Positions 1 through 8,896 of a DNA stretch of 64,000 bases are shown here, piece by piece. The position numbers and the translations under genes are program-made. A model generated the notes under the pieces. It saw nothing but the letters and a program-made list of their open reading frames with translations. It had not been told where the DNA came from and ran no database searches. How positions within the stretch are numbered: position 1 is the stretch's first letter; each line of letters begins with the position of its first letter. Source of the DNA: an uncultured Mycoplasmatota bacterium (lineage in GTDB: Bacteria; Bacillota_I; Bacilli_A; RF39; UBA660); assembly GCA_900546715.1 (NCBI GenBank), contig UREA01000005.1, positions 17,290-81,289 of the forward strand, in the 5' to 3' direction.

Positions 1-1
1 C

Positions 2-382
2 GGAAAAAAAGAATGGAAGAAATATGAATTATATCAAATTGCTGGAACAGTTATTGATAAAATTGACAATCATCATTTAGTTACTATTCTTGATATTAAT
101 AACAAAGTAATCCAATGCAAGTTTGATAAAAATGATTATGCTTATTATAAAGCTCAAATTAGTGACACAAATGGTGATAAAGGAAAAAATATAATAGAAA
201 TTTCTTGGTTTAGAAGAGGAACAACTTTAATTTTAACTGGATACCGTATAGGATTAAATGATTTTCGCATAAAAACTTACAAAAACTCAATTTATAACAA
301 AAAAGTAAAAAAAATTTGTTCTATCAATGATAAAACCGGAGAAATTATTACTCAAAGTGATAAACAAATAATTGAAAAATAA
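2..382 (+). CDS. DNA polymerase III alpha subunit (PolC/DnaE type), C-terminal fragment
   Basis: The reading frame is open from base 2 and ends at TAA 380-382, so the gene is cut by the window edge. The 126 visible residues look like the C-terminal OB-fold region of bacterial and phage replicative polymerases: AGTVIDK, then NHHLVTILD, YYKAQIS, a SWFRRG motif, LTGYR and a YKNSIY box. This region is thought to bind single-stranded DNA and contains no catalytic residues, so activity cannot be judged here. It is followed by an intrinsic terminator, so it ends a replication operon lying to the left. The family call rests on recalled sequence pattern only. Confidence 0.72.
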   Translation, partial: GKKEWKKYELYQIAGTVIDKIDNHHLVTILDINNKVIQCKFDKNDYAYYKAQISDTNGDKGKNIIEISWFRRGTTLILTGYRIGLNDFRIKTYKNSIYNKKVKKICSINDKTGEIITQSDKQIIEK

Positions 383-390
383 AATATTAT

Positions 391-430
391 AAACAGAGAG
401 TTATTATAAATGGCTCTCTGTTTATTTTTT
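391..430 (+). terminator. Rho-independent terminator after the polymerase gene
   Basis: A 10-bp perfect stem (391-400 with 414-423) is followed by a run of T. It sits 8 bp after the polymerase stop codon. Confidence 0.85.
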
Positions 431-442
431 TCTAAAAAACTA

Positions 443-471
443 TTGACTTTATACGTCATTTGTCGTATAAT
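443..471 (+). promoter_or_regulatory. Sigma-A promoter
   Basis: TTGACT at 443-448 and TATAAT at 466-471 are separated by 17 bp, a near-consensus vegetative promoter. It lies directly after the upstream terminator and would drive the small gene at 545 and probably the XRE gene. Confidence 0.85.
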
Positions 472-544
472 AAAATCACAGGCAAGGGGAAGCCGAGTAA
501 AACGAAAGGAAAAGATAACACCACCGGAAAAGGGGGTGCGAAGA

Positions 545-661
545 TTGACCGAAGAGCAAATAAAAGAACTGCTTGAACTTCTTAAAAAGGCTTTGGAGAG
601 TGAATCAGTGGAACGTATCACAATCAGTATAAAGCCAAATAAAAAGAACAAACAGTTCTAA
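545..661 (+). CDS. Small hypothetical protein (38 aa)
   Basis: The upstream in-frame stretch includes the promoter, so the real start is probably TTG at 545, a few bases after a GGAAAAGGGGG ribosome binding site. The product is a short amphipathic helix (EEQIKELLELLKKALE) with a basic tail. Local GC is higher than in the surroundings, which suggests a separate origin. No function is recognised. Its own promoter and a GC-rich hairpin just after the stop suggest a compact expressed unit. Confidence 0.5.
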   Translation: MTEEQIKELLELLKKALESESVERITISIKPNKKNKQF

Positions 662-670
662 TAACTATGG

Positions 671-692
671 TAGCGGGTTTCCCCGCCCGCTA
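671..692 (+). terminator. GC-rich hairpin, possible terminator or attenuator
   Basis: A perfect 7-bp stem (TAGCGGG, 671-677, with CCCGCTA, 686-692) has an 8-base loop and is followed by a pyrimidine-rich TCTTTATT. The weak T tract suggests partial termination before the XRE gene. Confidence 0.5.
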
Positions 693-739
693 TCTTTATT
701 ATAACCGATAAAATACAAAAATGTCAAGGAGATTAATAT

Positions 740-1006
740 ATGGATATTAATGTGAAAATAATATATAAAAATGAAAAATTACGTAATACTCGATTGGCAA
801 CTAATATGTCGCAATCACAGCTTGCATCAAAAGCTGAAATTTCTGTACGTGTTTTACAAGATTATGAAAGAGGGGTGCGAGATATTAATGGGGCAAAACT
901 AATAACACTATTAAAAATTTGTAATGCTCTTAAATGTAATTTACAAGATATTCTTACAGACCCAGCCACATTAAATAAATTAAAAGAATATAATAAAAAT
1001 AATTAA
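740..1006 (+). CDS. XRE-family helix-turn-helix regulator
   Basis: This 88-residue protein has a Cro/CI-type helix-turn-helix: LRNTRLATNMSQSQLASKA is followed by the recognition helix region SVRVLQDYERG and then a LLKICNALKCNLQDIL helix. The start ATG follows a CAAGGAG site by 9 bases. It lies between the polymerase and helicase genes. It most likely represses or tunes the adjacent promoters, but its operator is not identified. No dimerisation or ligand domain is present. Confidence 0.85.
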   Translation: MDINVKIIYKNEKLRNTRLATNMSQSQLASKAEISVRVLQDYERGVRDINGAKLITLLKICNALKCNLQDILTDPATLNKLKEYNKNN

Positions 1007-1024
1007 AAGAGTGCAATTTTCCTC

Positions 1025-1053
1025 TTGACAAGATCATAGAAAACTTTTATATT
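1025..1053 (+). promoter_or_regulatory. Promoter for the helicase operon
   Basis: TTGACA (1025-1030), a 17-bp spacer and TATATT (1048-1053) precede the helicase gene. An AGAGGA site sits just before its ATG. Confidence 0.7.
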
Positions 1054-1081
1054 ATAATCAGAATAAGAAAAGAGGAAAAAT

Positions 1082-3325
1082 ATGCTTAAAGTACATTGTA
1101 TTCCACAAAAAATTCTGTATGAAAATATAGATAATGATTATAAAGTATTGTCTTGTAAATATATAGATTCTTCTGAAGAAATGGAATTGTCTGAATATAA
1201 TAGTTTTACTTTATCTGGAGAAAATCTTGGGTCTTTGATTCTTAATCAAAAAGCTCATTTAGTAATACAAAAAGTAGAAAATAGTAAATATCCAAATTCT
1301 TATTTAATGCTTATGTATGATGGAATTGCTATTACAGACAATATTCATGTTGAATCTAAATATGAATTAGAAATTTTATGCAGATTTATGGAGCCATCAC
1401 AAGCAAAGAATATTAATAAATCTTATCCTAATTTTATTGAAAAAATATTAAATAATCAAATTTCTGATATTGATTATAAAAAAATTTACAATGTGGGTGA
1501 AAAACGATTAAATTCATATATTGAAAAAATAAAAAAAGATTGTATTAGTATTATTTTCTTTCCTGTTCTAAATAAATATGGAATTAAAACAAAGCATGAT
1601 ATTAATACAATTATTAAAAAATATGAATCTATTCCAATTTTTGAAGAAGAATTCAAAAAAAATCCTTATTATATTTATATTGATTTATTAAATTATTCTT
1701 TTTCAAAAGCAGATCGTATGATATTAAATCTTATTCCTGCTTTTAAAGATAGCTTTCATAGATGCGAATATGGAGTATTAGAAATTCTTAGACAAAATGA
1801 AGATAATGGAGACACTAAAATTAAAATTCCATTATTACTTTCTGTTTTAAGAGAGCTTGTTCCTCAATCATATCATTATGCTAAAGAAGTTATTATAAAT
1901 AATACAAAAATTTATTATAACAAAGAAACTTTATATGTTTCTAAAATAACGACATGGATGAATGAAATTTATATTGCGGACAATATTGTTAATAGAATAA
2001 CTGGAACTAATTCTTTCAATAATATTTGTATAGATTGGGATCAATTCAAAAAAAATAAAAAAGAAGATTTTGAATATACAGAAGAACAGTGCAATTTTTT
2101 AAAGCTTATAGCAAGCGGAAATAAAGTGGTTATGTTAAATGGCCCAGCAGGAACAGGGAAAAGCCAAACAACAAAAGCTATTGTCCGTATGTTAGAATAT
2201 TATAATTTTTCTTATACTTTATTAGCTCCTACTGGTATCGCTTCTACACGTCTAAAAGAAGCTACAAGTCGAGAAAGTTCTACAATACACATGTATTTAG
2301 CTAAAGAAAAAGAACCAACCAATTATTATATTATAGACGAATTTTCAATGGTCGGTGTCAATTTATTGGCTGATCTACTAAGAACTATTCCGTCTGATTC
2401 CAATTTAATTTTTATTTGTGATAATGCTCAATTAGCATCTATAAGCTGCGGTAATGTTTTACAAGATATGTTAAATGCTAATATTATCCCTAATGTTACA
2501 TTAACAAAAGTTTTTAGATATGGGATTGGCGGTATCGCCACTATATCTACTGACGTTAGACAAGGAAATATTAACCATATTAATGAACAATACAATGACT
2601 TTGTATATATTGAAAATCAAAATTATAATGAACAAATTTCCGCACTAATTGAACAATATGATAGATTAATAGAAAAAGGATATACATATAAAGATATATT
2701 AATTTTACTTCCTTTCAATATTGGTCCATTAGGAACTTACAAAATTAATCAAACAATTCAACAAAAATATAATAATAATATCACTTCTAAATGTTGCCGA
2801 TCATTGTCTAAAAATGAAGATATATATTTCAAAATTGGAGACAAAGTAATTAATACAAAAAATAATTATTTTATCCCATATATCAAATATGATGAAAATG
2901 AGATAGAATATTATATTGATAAGCCTTGTATGAATGGAGATATTGGATACGTTAGAGAAATAAGATGCGACAATCAAAATCAATACTCATTGGTAATTGA
3001 ATTTAATAATGGTTTAGCTTTGATAAAAAAAGAAAACTTAAATCATATCTTATTAGCTTATGCTATATCTATTCATAAAGTACAAGGCGCTTCTGCTAAA
3101 GCTATTATCACCATTATTCAATCTGAGCATAAAAAAATATTATCCAGAAATTTATTATATGTGGCTTTATCAAGAGCAAAAGAACAATTAATTTTAATCA
3201 GTAATAAAAATATCTTAAATTCTATTTTAGAAATTCAAGAAAATTATGAAAGAAATACATGGTTATACGAAATATTAATGTTATTAAAAAAGGAGAAAAT
3301 TAAAATCATTGAAAGCAATAATTAA
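1082..3325 (+). CDS. RecD/TraA-like superfamily 1 DNA helicase
   Basis: The 747-residue protein carries a helicase core in its second half: Walker A GPAGTGKS near residue 354, Walker B IIDEFSM near 416, SIHKVQGAS (motif V) and YVALSRAKEQL (motif VI) near 690. The N-terminal half contains a helix-hairpin-helix-like stretch (YNVGEKRLNSYIEK), as in RecD2-type helicases. It would unwind DNA 5' to 3' with ATP during phage replication or recombination. It heads an operon that continues into the dUTPase, with its own promoter. The GC content matches the core genome. Confidence 0.88.
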   Translation: MLKVHCIPQKILYENIDNDYKVLSCKYIDSSEEMELSEYNSFTLSGENLGSLILNQKAHLVIQKVENSKYPNSYLMLMYDGIAITDNIHVESKYELEILCRFMEPSQAKNINKSYPNFIEKILNNQISDIDYKKIYNVGEKRLNSYIEKIKKDCISIIFFPVLNKYGIKTKHDINTIIKKYESIPIFEEEFKKNPYYIYIDLLNYSFSKADRMILNLIPAFKDSFHRCEYGVLEILRQNEDNGDTKIKIPLLLSVLRELVPQSYHYAKEVIINNTKIYYNKETLYVSKITTWMNEIYIADNIVNRITGTNSFNNICIDWDQFKKNKKEDFEYTEEQCNFLKLIASGNKVVMLNGPAGTGKSQTTKAIVRMLEYYNFSYTLLAPTGIASTRLKEATSRESSTIHMYLAKEKEPTNYYIIDEFSMVGVNLLADLLRTIPSDSNLIFICDNAQLASISCGNVLQDMLNANIIPNVTLTKVFRYGIGGIATISTDVRQGNINHINEQYNDFVYIENQNYNEQISALIEQYDRLIEKGYTYKDILILLPFNIGPLGTYKINQTIQQKYNNNITSKCCRSLSKNEDIYFKIGDKVINTKNNYFIPYIKYDENEIEYYIDKPCMNGDIGYVREIRCDNQNQYSLVIEFNNGLALIKKENLNHILLAYAISIHKVQGASAKAIITIIQSEHKKILSRNLLYVALSRAKEQLILISNKNILNSILEIQENYERNTWLYEILMLLKKEKIKIIESNN

Positions 3326-3545
3326 AGAAACATCAAGTCATTATCATGTATTAGATATTGATGTTGATGAATGTTATATAGAAGATATTATAGAACAAGC
3401 AAATCTTATTAAAAATCAATATGATTCTGCTTGTGAAACATTGGATATTGTTCTTAAAAATCATTTTAGCGATATTTATTATACATTAGAGCCTGATTAT
3501 GCAGGAACAAAATGTGAAGAAATAGCATTGGAGATGACATATTAA
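3309..3545 (+). CDS. Hypothetical protein (78 aa)
   Basis: The gene begins at TTG 3309, inside the last codons of the helicase, with AAAGGAG some 14 bases upstream, so translation is probably coupled. The product is acidic (DIDVDECYIEDIIE) with two predicted helices. It is not recognised. Its position in the helicase-dUTPase operon suggests a role in DNA metabolism. Confidence 0.6.
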   Translation: MKAIIKETSSHYHVLDIDVDECYIEDIIEQANLIKNQYDSACETLDIVLKNHFSDIYYTLEPDYAGTKCEEIALEMTY

Positions 3546-3884
3546 ATGGGAACTAATTTCTTAAACGGATATTTATATACAAATGGAGAAATATATCACA
3601 TCAATAAAATAAAAAAAGTAACAATGGAAGCAAAAGATTCGGAAGAACATGAGATAAAAACGGAAAAAATAGAAAAAGAACAGCCTGTTTATAGAATCCG
3701 AGTTTTTCTCAATTATGGTGATCTGATTAAAGAAAAATGGCTTAAAAGCTATATTTTCCGTAAAATGCCATATATTCCAAGTATAGGTCATGAATTAATA
3801 GTTGATAACAAATCTTATATTGTTAATAATATCGCACATGATTATGATAATCCATATCTATTTGAAGTTGGCGTAGTGGAATGA
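3546..3884 (+). CDS. Hypothetical protein (112 aa)
   Basis: The ATG directly follows the stop codon of the previous gene. The sequence alternates strands and charged turns, with a KDSEEHEIKTEKIEKEQ linker in the first half and a hydrophobic strand-rich C-terminus, suggesting a small beta domain. No family is recognised. It overlaps the dUTPase start by 4 bases, so the genes are probably translated together. Confidence 0.65.
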   Translation: MGTNFLNGYLYTNGEIYHINKIKKVTMEAKDSEEHEIKTEKIEKEQPVYRIRVFLNYGDLIKEKWLKSYIFRKMPYIPSIGHELIVDNKSYIVNNIAHDYDNPYLFEVGVVE

Positions 3885-4312
3885 AAGAAATAAAAATAAA
3901 ATATCATTATGATAATGTACAAAAAATCTCTAAAATTGAACAGGGAGATTGGATAGATTTAAGAGCCGCCAAAACTTACAATCTTTATCCTGGAAAATAT
4001 TATTCAATAGATTTAGGTGTTTCTATGAAATTGCCTAAAGGATATGAAGCTCATATTGTTCCACGTTCTTCTTCTTTCCGTAATTGGGGTTTTCTTCAAG
4101 TCAATTCAATGGCAATAATTGATGAATCATTTTGTGGACCTAATGACATTTGGAGATTGCCTATTTATGCTACAAGAGAAGCAGTCATTAAATGCAATGA
4201 AAGAATTTGTCAATTTAGAATATTGCCTAAAATGCCTGATATTAAATTAACAGAAATCAAAGAACTATATGATAAAGATCGTGGAGGATTTGGGACAACA
4301 AATAAAATATGA
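3881..4312 (+). CDS. dut: dUTP diphosphatase (trimeric dUTPase)
   Basis: All five dUTPase motifs are visible in order: DWIDLRAA (1), PRSSSF (2), the IIDESFCGPND region (3, with the catalytic-region Asp), ERICQFRI (4) and the C-terminal RGGFGTT arm (5). The enzyme hydrolyses dUTP to dUMP and pyrophosphate, keeping uracil out of DNA and feeding thymidylate synthesis. Length (143 aa) is normal. It overlaps its neighbours by 4 bases at both ends. Together with the dCTP deaminase at 54135 it gives the phage a dUTP/dUMP pathway. Confidence 0.95.
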   Translation: MKEIKIKYHYDNVQKISKIEQGDWIDLRAAKTYNLYPGKYYSIDLGVSMKLPKGYEAHIVPRSSSFRNWGFLQVNSMAIIDESFCGPNDIWRLPIYATREAVIKCNERICQFRILPKMPDIKLTEIKELYDKDRGGFGTTNKI

Positions 4313-4506
4313 TATACCCCACTTTTCATTATAACGAACCTCAAAACATATTAGCAATAGAACTTATTGACGCAATATCAGGAGAAGAATGCTTCGTTTT
4401 TGAGGTTACAGAAATCAATGAAGACCCAGACGCACTTATAGAATATATGATATTTTTTTATTATTTATTAGAAGGATTCTTTAATAATAATGGATTTGTC
4501 TTTTAA
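4309..4506 (+). CDS. Hypothetical protein (65 aa)
   Basis: It starts with an ATGA overlap on the dUTPase stop and is the last gene of the operon before a strong terminator. The sequence is acidic in the middle (EINEDPDALIEY) and ends in a hydrophobic aromatic stretch (MIFFYYLLEGFF). No family is recognised. Confidence 0.6.
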   Translation: MIYPTFHYNEPQNILAIELIDAISGEECFVFEVTEINEDPDALIEYMIFFYYLLEGFFNNNGFVF

Positions 4507-4532
4507 CAAATATAATTATATAAAAAAGTAAA

Positions 4533-4565
4533 AAAAAGACTGAGAACTTAATCTCAGTCTTTTTT
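4533..4565. terminator. Bidirectional terminator between convergent operons
   Basis: A 13-bp stem (4533-4545 with 4552-4564, core AGACTGAGA/TCTCAGTCT) is flanked by A runs on one side and T runs on the other. It lies between the end of the + operon and the end of the - structural operon. Confidence 0.92.
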
Positions 4566-4566
4566 C

Positions 4567-5103
4567 TTATTCTTGCGCTAATGTTATTGTGAGTATTTGA
4601 TCTTCATCTGCCGTTACTTGAACCTCTTGTGCTACATATCCAGAAGCACTCACATTAACAGTATATTCCCCATCAATTTCATCAAGAGGAAATATATTAT
4701 TTGCCTCAGCAAAAGGCTCTATTTGTTCTTCTCCTTTAGTAACAGTAATTTTACATCCGGGAACAATATCCCCATATACATCTGATACCAACACTTCTAA
4801 AAGATATCTCTCTGTAAAATTTAATACGCCTTTTTCATCCACAGAGAAATAATGCCCATCACAAAGAATAGAACAATTTGCTTTTATTAAACTACCAAGA
4901 GGTATCTCCTCATGTCTGGTAGCCATACTAATTATATATCTATCTTCAACTTTGCCTACGCTAAAAATATTAGAATCCCATAATTGCCCACAGCTTGTCA
5001 CAGGATCATGGACCTCTGATTCAGTAGATAAAGTAATAACTCCATTTATCTCTTTAAAGACATCTTCATTTAATTTAATTCCACCACATTTAGCAACAAA
5101 CAT
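4567..5103 (-). CDS. Tail/baseplate-associated protein with C-terminal PEGA-like beta domain
   Basis: This is the last gene of the long - strand structural operon. About 100 residues of unrecognised N-terminal sequence (MFVAKCGGIKLNEDVF) are followed by a carboxypeptidase-regulatory or PEGA-type beta sandwich: LLEVLVSDVYGDIVPGCKITVT, then DGEYTVNVSASGYVAQEVQVT. Such domains are common on phage surface proteins and are thought to aid weak carbohydrate binding. Position after five fibre genes supports a virion surface role. The exact role is unknown. Confidence 0.6.
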   Translation of the reverse strand: MFVAKCGGIKLNEDVFKEINGVITLSTESEVHDPVTSCGQLWDSNIFSVGKVEDRYIISMATRHEEIPLGSLIKANCSILCDGHYFSVDEKGVLNFTERYLLEVLVSDVYGDIVPGCKITVTKGEEQIEPFAEANNIFPLDEIDGEYTVNVSASGYVAQEVQVTADEDQILTITLAQE

Positions 5104-5118
5104 TTATATCCCTCATTA

Positions 5119-5910
5119 TTAACTGGAGGCAAGAATACCCGCATTCCGTAGACTAACTAATAATTCATTGATCGTAGTAACTGCATTATCTGAAGCGTCT
5201 GTAACAGCGGCGGCTTGTTTTACAATCCCTGCAACACTGGTAGTAGCAGCAGTAGGAAATTCATCATTGGTGATAAAATTAGCAATTTCAGCCTTAGTAG
5301 CATAAGTAGTATCAGCCGTTGCTTTGTTCATTGCATCATTAGCTTCAGTAGGAGCACCTAAATTAGTAATTTTATGATTATTTAAATCCACATCGGTCTC
5401 TACAGCGATTTCAGTAGTATTACCGCTAATACTACCTACATGATTTAAGTTAGCTCCATTTAAATCTATATTCTCAGAAGTTAAAGAAATAGTAGTATCA
5501 TTAGCTTTAAGTTCAATGCCACCTGATGTAGCTCTTACACTGGAAGTAACACCATCATTAGTATTAATAATTTCAGCACCCGATGCAGTCACCCCTAAAC
5601 TACAAGTGTTATTTCCAGAAGTTGAAGTAATTATAATCTCATCAGTAGCTTGAATATTAGCATCAGCATTCATAATACCACCGTCAAGAGATAAACATTT
5701 ACTTATAGCTTCTCTCATGCTTGTATTTGTAGGAATTTTTTCTTGGTCGACAGAAATAGTATTTCCAGAAATAGTTATACCTTCTCCTGCCGTATATGTC
5801 GCACCTTCTCCTGATTCGCCCACGAATTTAATAGAATTTTCCTCGTAATCAACATTAAATTGATCGCTCTCTAAATAAAAAGAGCCGGAAGGGTCCTTAA
5901 TTAAACTCAT
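5119..5910 (-). CDS. Tail or head fibre protein
   Basis: The 263-residue protein is strand-rich with repeating short beta turns (GITISGNTISVD, GANLNHVGSISGN, KITNLGAPTEANDAMNK), as in trimeric fibre shafts. The C-terminus (VAGIVKQAAAV, then INELLVSLRNAGIL) resembles the C-terminal segment recalled from Firmicute phage fibre proteins. An AAGGAGAG site precedes the ATG. It probably forms part of the receptor-binding apparatus. Confidence 0.65.
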   Translation of the reverse strand: MSLIKDPSGSFYLESDQFNVDYEENSIKFVGESGEGATYTAGEGITISGNTISVDQEKIPTNTSMREAISKCLSLDGGIMNADANIQATDEIIITSTSGNNTCSLGVTASGAEIINTNDGVTSSVRATSGGIELKANDTTISLTSENIDLNGANLNHVGSISGNTTEIAVETDVDLNNHKITNLGAPTEANDAMNKATADTTYATKAEIANFITNDEFPTAATTSVAGIVKQAAAVTDASDNAVTTINELLVSLRNAGILASS

Positions 5911-5925
5911 TCATATCTCTCCTTC

Positions 5926-7557
5926 TTAATAATATACTATATATTTTATATTTACTGAAGTAGAACCATCAGCAAAATAAAATCTTAATACATTATCTTT
6001 TGATTCTATTGCAGTAATTTTATTCCAATCATCCTGATATGTTATCATATCTGATAAAGTTGACCAATTAGGAAATACTAAAGGATTAATACTACTTGTC
6101 ATGCCTGATACAGTCTCATCTATATAATATTGATAGCCACTTGGATTACTTAAGGCCAAAATAGGTATCGCATTGAAACTACTTGTCTTACTTTTTGAAT
6201 AATTACTACCACCCGAGCCTATCAAATTATCTACATATTGTTTAGTAGCTGGTTGATTATATTCTTTTGGTTCTTTTAACCCTGTAATTTCCAAGCCATT
6301 TGCACTACCATTAATATTATAAGCATTAGTAGCACCGTCAGCAATAATTAATTGTGACTCGTTTATACCTAATACTACCCCATTAGTTTCTAAACTAATA
6401 CCTTCATTCTGAACTTGAATACAATAATCACCAGATTGAGACTGAATTCTAACACTACCATCTGAGCCAAAAGGCTCAATAGGATCAGAAACCATTATTT
6501 TTCCTGTACCTCCGGTAGTTAATACTCTTAATACAGTTTCGTGACCACCATTTCGAGCTAATAAATCTACTTTAACAAACTTATTGGTTTCAATTTGTGA
6601 CTGCCCCAAGATTTGTGATAAACCAGATGAATTTTGCGTCCCTAACGCAAAAGAAGAGTATTTATTAGCATCATTAACAAATCCTAAAACTGCTTGATAA
6701 GTCCTGTCACTTGTATTATTATCAGTCATATTTAACATAAAAGGCGTAGCCATATTTTCATAAGTCCCACCAGCAATAGGTAGCCAAGGAGCGTCAATAG
6801 CTTTTACTTCCCCAGGAATAGTCCCTTCTTTTACAATTACCTGCCCGTCCGTTCCCTCAATTTCTTTTTGAAAAGAAATTAATACAGTTTCTAAATAACT
6901 GGCTAATGGAATATATTTATCATTTTGTTTAGTAAAAACGTTTTTATCCGAAGTAAAATCCCATTCACCCCATGTAATAGTATCTTGCCCATAACCTGAT
7001 CTATAAAATTTATAAATTGGATTCTGTCCTAAATCAGCACTTAATAAATTTTGATACTCTTGTATATATAAATAAAAAGAACTGCCCTCTAAAAGAGTTT
7101 TATAATAATAAACATTTAATTTAAATAAATAATTTTTAGAACTTGAATCATCCCCCGAAATCATCGAAGGAACATTTTGAATTGGAGTATTATACCCGAT
7201 ATCTGGAAAATAAGCCCCTACATAAGTACCTGGCGTTATAACATTATTTAGATCAGTTATGCTTAACTCTTTGAAAGACTTCATCTGACTAAAATCATTT
7301 TGAGGCATTCTGCTCAAATAATCAGACAAACTTAATGAAGTTCCTTCGCTATTTTCGGCAGATATATTTTTTACAGAAGTGGCCCAAGATAATTCACTAT
7401 ATTTTTTTACTCCATCCCCAACTTTAAATCCAATAGTTCCATCTTCTTTGGAAACAATGATTAACTCTCCATTTAATAATACAGGATTATTAGTAGTCCA
7501 ATTTTGTTCTGTATCATATTTATTTTGAATTCTACTATCTAATTTTTTAGTAGCCAT
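5926..7557 (-). CDS. Tail fibre with Mtd-like N-terminal domain
   Basis: Residues 1-60 contain the pattern KYDTEQNW, PVLLNGELIIV, FKVGDGVKKYSELSW, which resembles the N-terminal domain of major tropism determinant-type fibres. It recurs in the genes at 7616 and 10241. The remaining 480 residues are beta-rich and include an IPLASYLETVL segment and a TGLKEPKEYNQPATKQYVD box like shaft-repeat linkers. It is probably a receptor-binding or baseplate fibre. A normal AAGGAG site precedes the ATG. Confidence 0.72.
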   Translation of the reverse strand: MATKKLDSRIQNKYDTEQNWTTNNPVLLNGELIIVSKEDGTIGFKVGDGVKKYSELSWATSVKNISAENSEGTSLSLSDYLSRMPQNDFSQMKSFKELSITDLNNVITPGTYVGAYFPDIGYNTPIQNVPSMISGDDSSSKNYLFKLNVYYYKTLLEGSSFYLYIQEYQNLLSADLGQNPIYKFYRSGYGQDTITWGEWDFTSDKNVFTKQNDKYIPLASYLETVLISFQKEIEGTDGQVIVKEGTIPGEVKAIDAPWLPIAGGTYENMATPFMLNMTDNNTSDRTYQAVLGFVNDANKYSSFALGTQNSSGLSQILGQSQIETNKFVKVDLLARNGGHETVLRVLTTGGTGKIMVSDPIEPFGSDGSVRIQSQSGDYCIQVQNEGISLETNGVVLGINESQLIIADGATNAYNINGSANGLEITGLKEPKEYNQPATKQYVDNLIGSGGSNYSKSKTSSFNAIPILALSNPSGYQYYIDETVSGMTSSINPLVFPNWSTLSDMITYQDDWNKITAIESKDNVLRFYFADGSTSVNIKYIVYY

Positions 7558-7571
7558 AAAATCTCCTTTTA

Positions 7572-7608
7572 TTAAATAGAGAGAAGGAAAAACCTTCTCT
7601 CTATTTAA
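7572..7608. terminator. Strong hairpin between fibre genes
   Basis: A perfect 16-bp stem (7572-7587 with 7593-7608) has a 5-base loop and lies directly after the fibre gene ending at 7616. It could attenuate transcription into the next - strand gene. Confidence 0.8.
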
Positions 7609-7615
7609 TTCAATA

Positions 7616-8869
7616 TCAGATTACATCAGAAGAAGTCCCACAATTAATAATTAAATAGTCTCCCTCTATTTGAGTAGCATCATTAATATTACCAGTCTTA
7701 CCAATCTGACTCACAGCAGAAGCATCTATCTTTGCGGACAGAGCAGTTTCAAGACCAGAAATTTTAGATTGGCTTAAAGTAGGAATTGCCGCCTCAGTAA
7801 TAGCAGCACGAGTTACACTAATAATACCATCAGTCTGAGAAACAACGGTTACAAATTGATTAGCAACAGCACTATCAGCCTTATCAAGACTACCAATCTT
7901 GGTAGTAATTTGCTGATCGGTTTCAGTCTTAGTGTAATAATTAGTTAAATCGACTGCGCCACTTAAAGCATCAAGATAGTATGTATCATCCTCTACAATT
8001 ACTGCTACGTTAGTGCCAGCAGGGAAATGTTCTCCTACTTCAGCAGTTACGAAACGAGCATCTGCCTCAAAAGCATCATTTACATTATAAACATTACCTA
8101 ATTCGGTTTTAGAAAGAGTTTTAGGTAAATTTGCAAAATTAACACTACCAACAGGTTTGTAAACAGAACCTATTTTTGCTGCGATTTGATTATCAGTATA
8201 AGTATTGGATTCCTGTACTGCCCCTTTGATCGTAGTAGAAGTTGCGCTACCAGTACCAATCAAATCAGTCTTAGCTTCACCAACAATAGTATCTGCATGA
8301 TCTTCTGCCGCTGATTGAGCAGCAGCAGCAGCACCGGCAGTATCAAAAGCAGAAGATTCCTGATAAGCAGCAGATTTTAGACCTGCAACAGCTACATCAG
8401 TTCCATTAAATTTAACAGTGCCGTTGACAGTACCGGTAGTTAAAGTATATACAATAGAGATGGGGTCTCCGACATCAGACCAAGACCCATTTAAAGGTTT
8501 GGACTGTAATTTAAAAGTAGTATTATTAACTTTTACCAACTGATACTGAGTATCTGTATCCTCTACTTTCCCAGAAATATAAGCATCTAATCCTTCAATT
8601 TCAGACGCTTGATAAGTAGGTTTAGTAGGTGCTAATGCCCAAGAATATACATCAGCAGATTTAGCGCTTATCCAAGGCAGTTCACTAAACTTCTTCGTTC
8701 CGTCGCCTATCTTCATTAGCACAGCAGGCTCTTGCCGAACTACATCAGTAGAGGCAGGAACATCTACAATAGCAATTTCACCCTTTAATAATACAGGGTC
8801 ATTGCTGGTCCAATTTGCATAAGTATCAATTTTATTTACTAATCTTGCTTTAAATTCTTTAGTAGCCAT
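7616..8869 (-). CDS. Tail fibre with Mtd-like N-terminal domain; G-run at the ribosome binding site
   Basis: The N-terminus repeats the fibre pattern (KIDTYANW, PVLLKGEIAIVD, MKIGDGTKKFSELPW). The middle is Ala-rich coiled coil (AAAAAQSAAEDHAD). A PVGSVNFANLPKTLSKTELG block also occurs as TGSSDFANLPTPGADNLGD in the gene at 8897. The C-terminus ends in GDYLIINCGTS, similar to GDELILNGGNS in that neighbour. The normal AGGAGG is replaced by eight G residues 8 bases before the ATG, so its expression may change with tract length. Confidence 0.72.
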   Translation of the reverse strand: MATKEFKARLVNKIDTYANWTSNDPVLLKGEIAIVDVPASTDVVRQEPAVLMKIGDGTKKFSELPWISAKSADVYSWALAPTKPTYQASEIEGLDAYISGKVEDTDTQYQLVKVNNTTFKLQSKPLNGSWSDVGDPISIVYTLTTGTVNGTVKFNGTDVAVAGLKSAAYQESSAFDTAGAAAAAQSAAEDHADTIVGEAKTDLIGTGSATSTTIKGAVQESNTYTDNQIAAKIGSVYKPVGSVNFANLPKTLSKTELGNVYNVNDAFEADARFVTAEVGEHFPAGTNVAVIVEDDTYYLDALSGAVDLTNYYTKTETDQQITTKIGSLDKADSAVANQFVTVVSQTDGIISVTRAAITEAAIPTLSQSKISGLETALSAKIDASAVSQIGKTGNINDATQIEGDYLIINCGTSSDVI

Positions 8870-8877
8870 AATTTATG

Positions 8878-8885
8878 CCCCCCCC
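8878..8885 (-). repeat. G8 homopolymer in Shine-Dalgarno position
   Basis: Eight consecutive C on the + strand (G on the coding strand) lie 8 bases upstream of the ATG of the fibre gene starting at 8869. No other ribosome binding site is visible. Length change by replication slippage would shift the spacing and strength of the site. Confidence 0.75.
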
Positions 8886-8896
8886 AAGTTTTGAAT

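Noticed and set aside
1082..3325. Group I or intein insertion in the helicase
   Set aside because: The frame is continuous through all helicase motifs with no splice-like signals, and the length fits the family.
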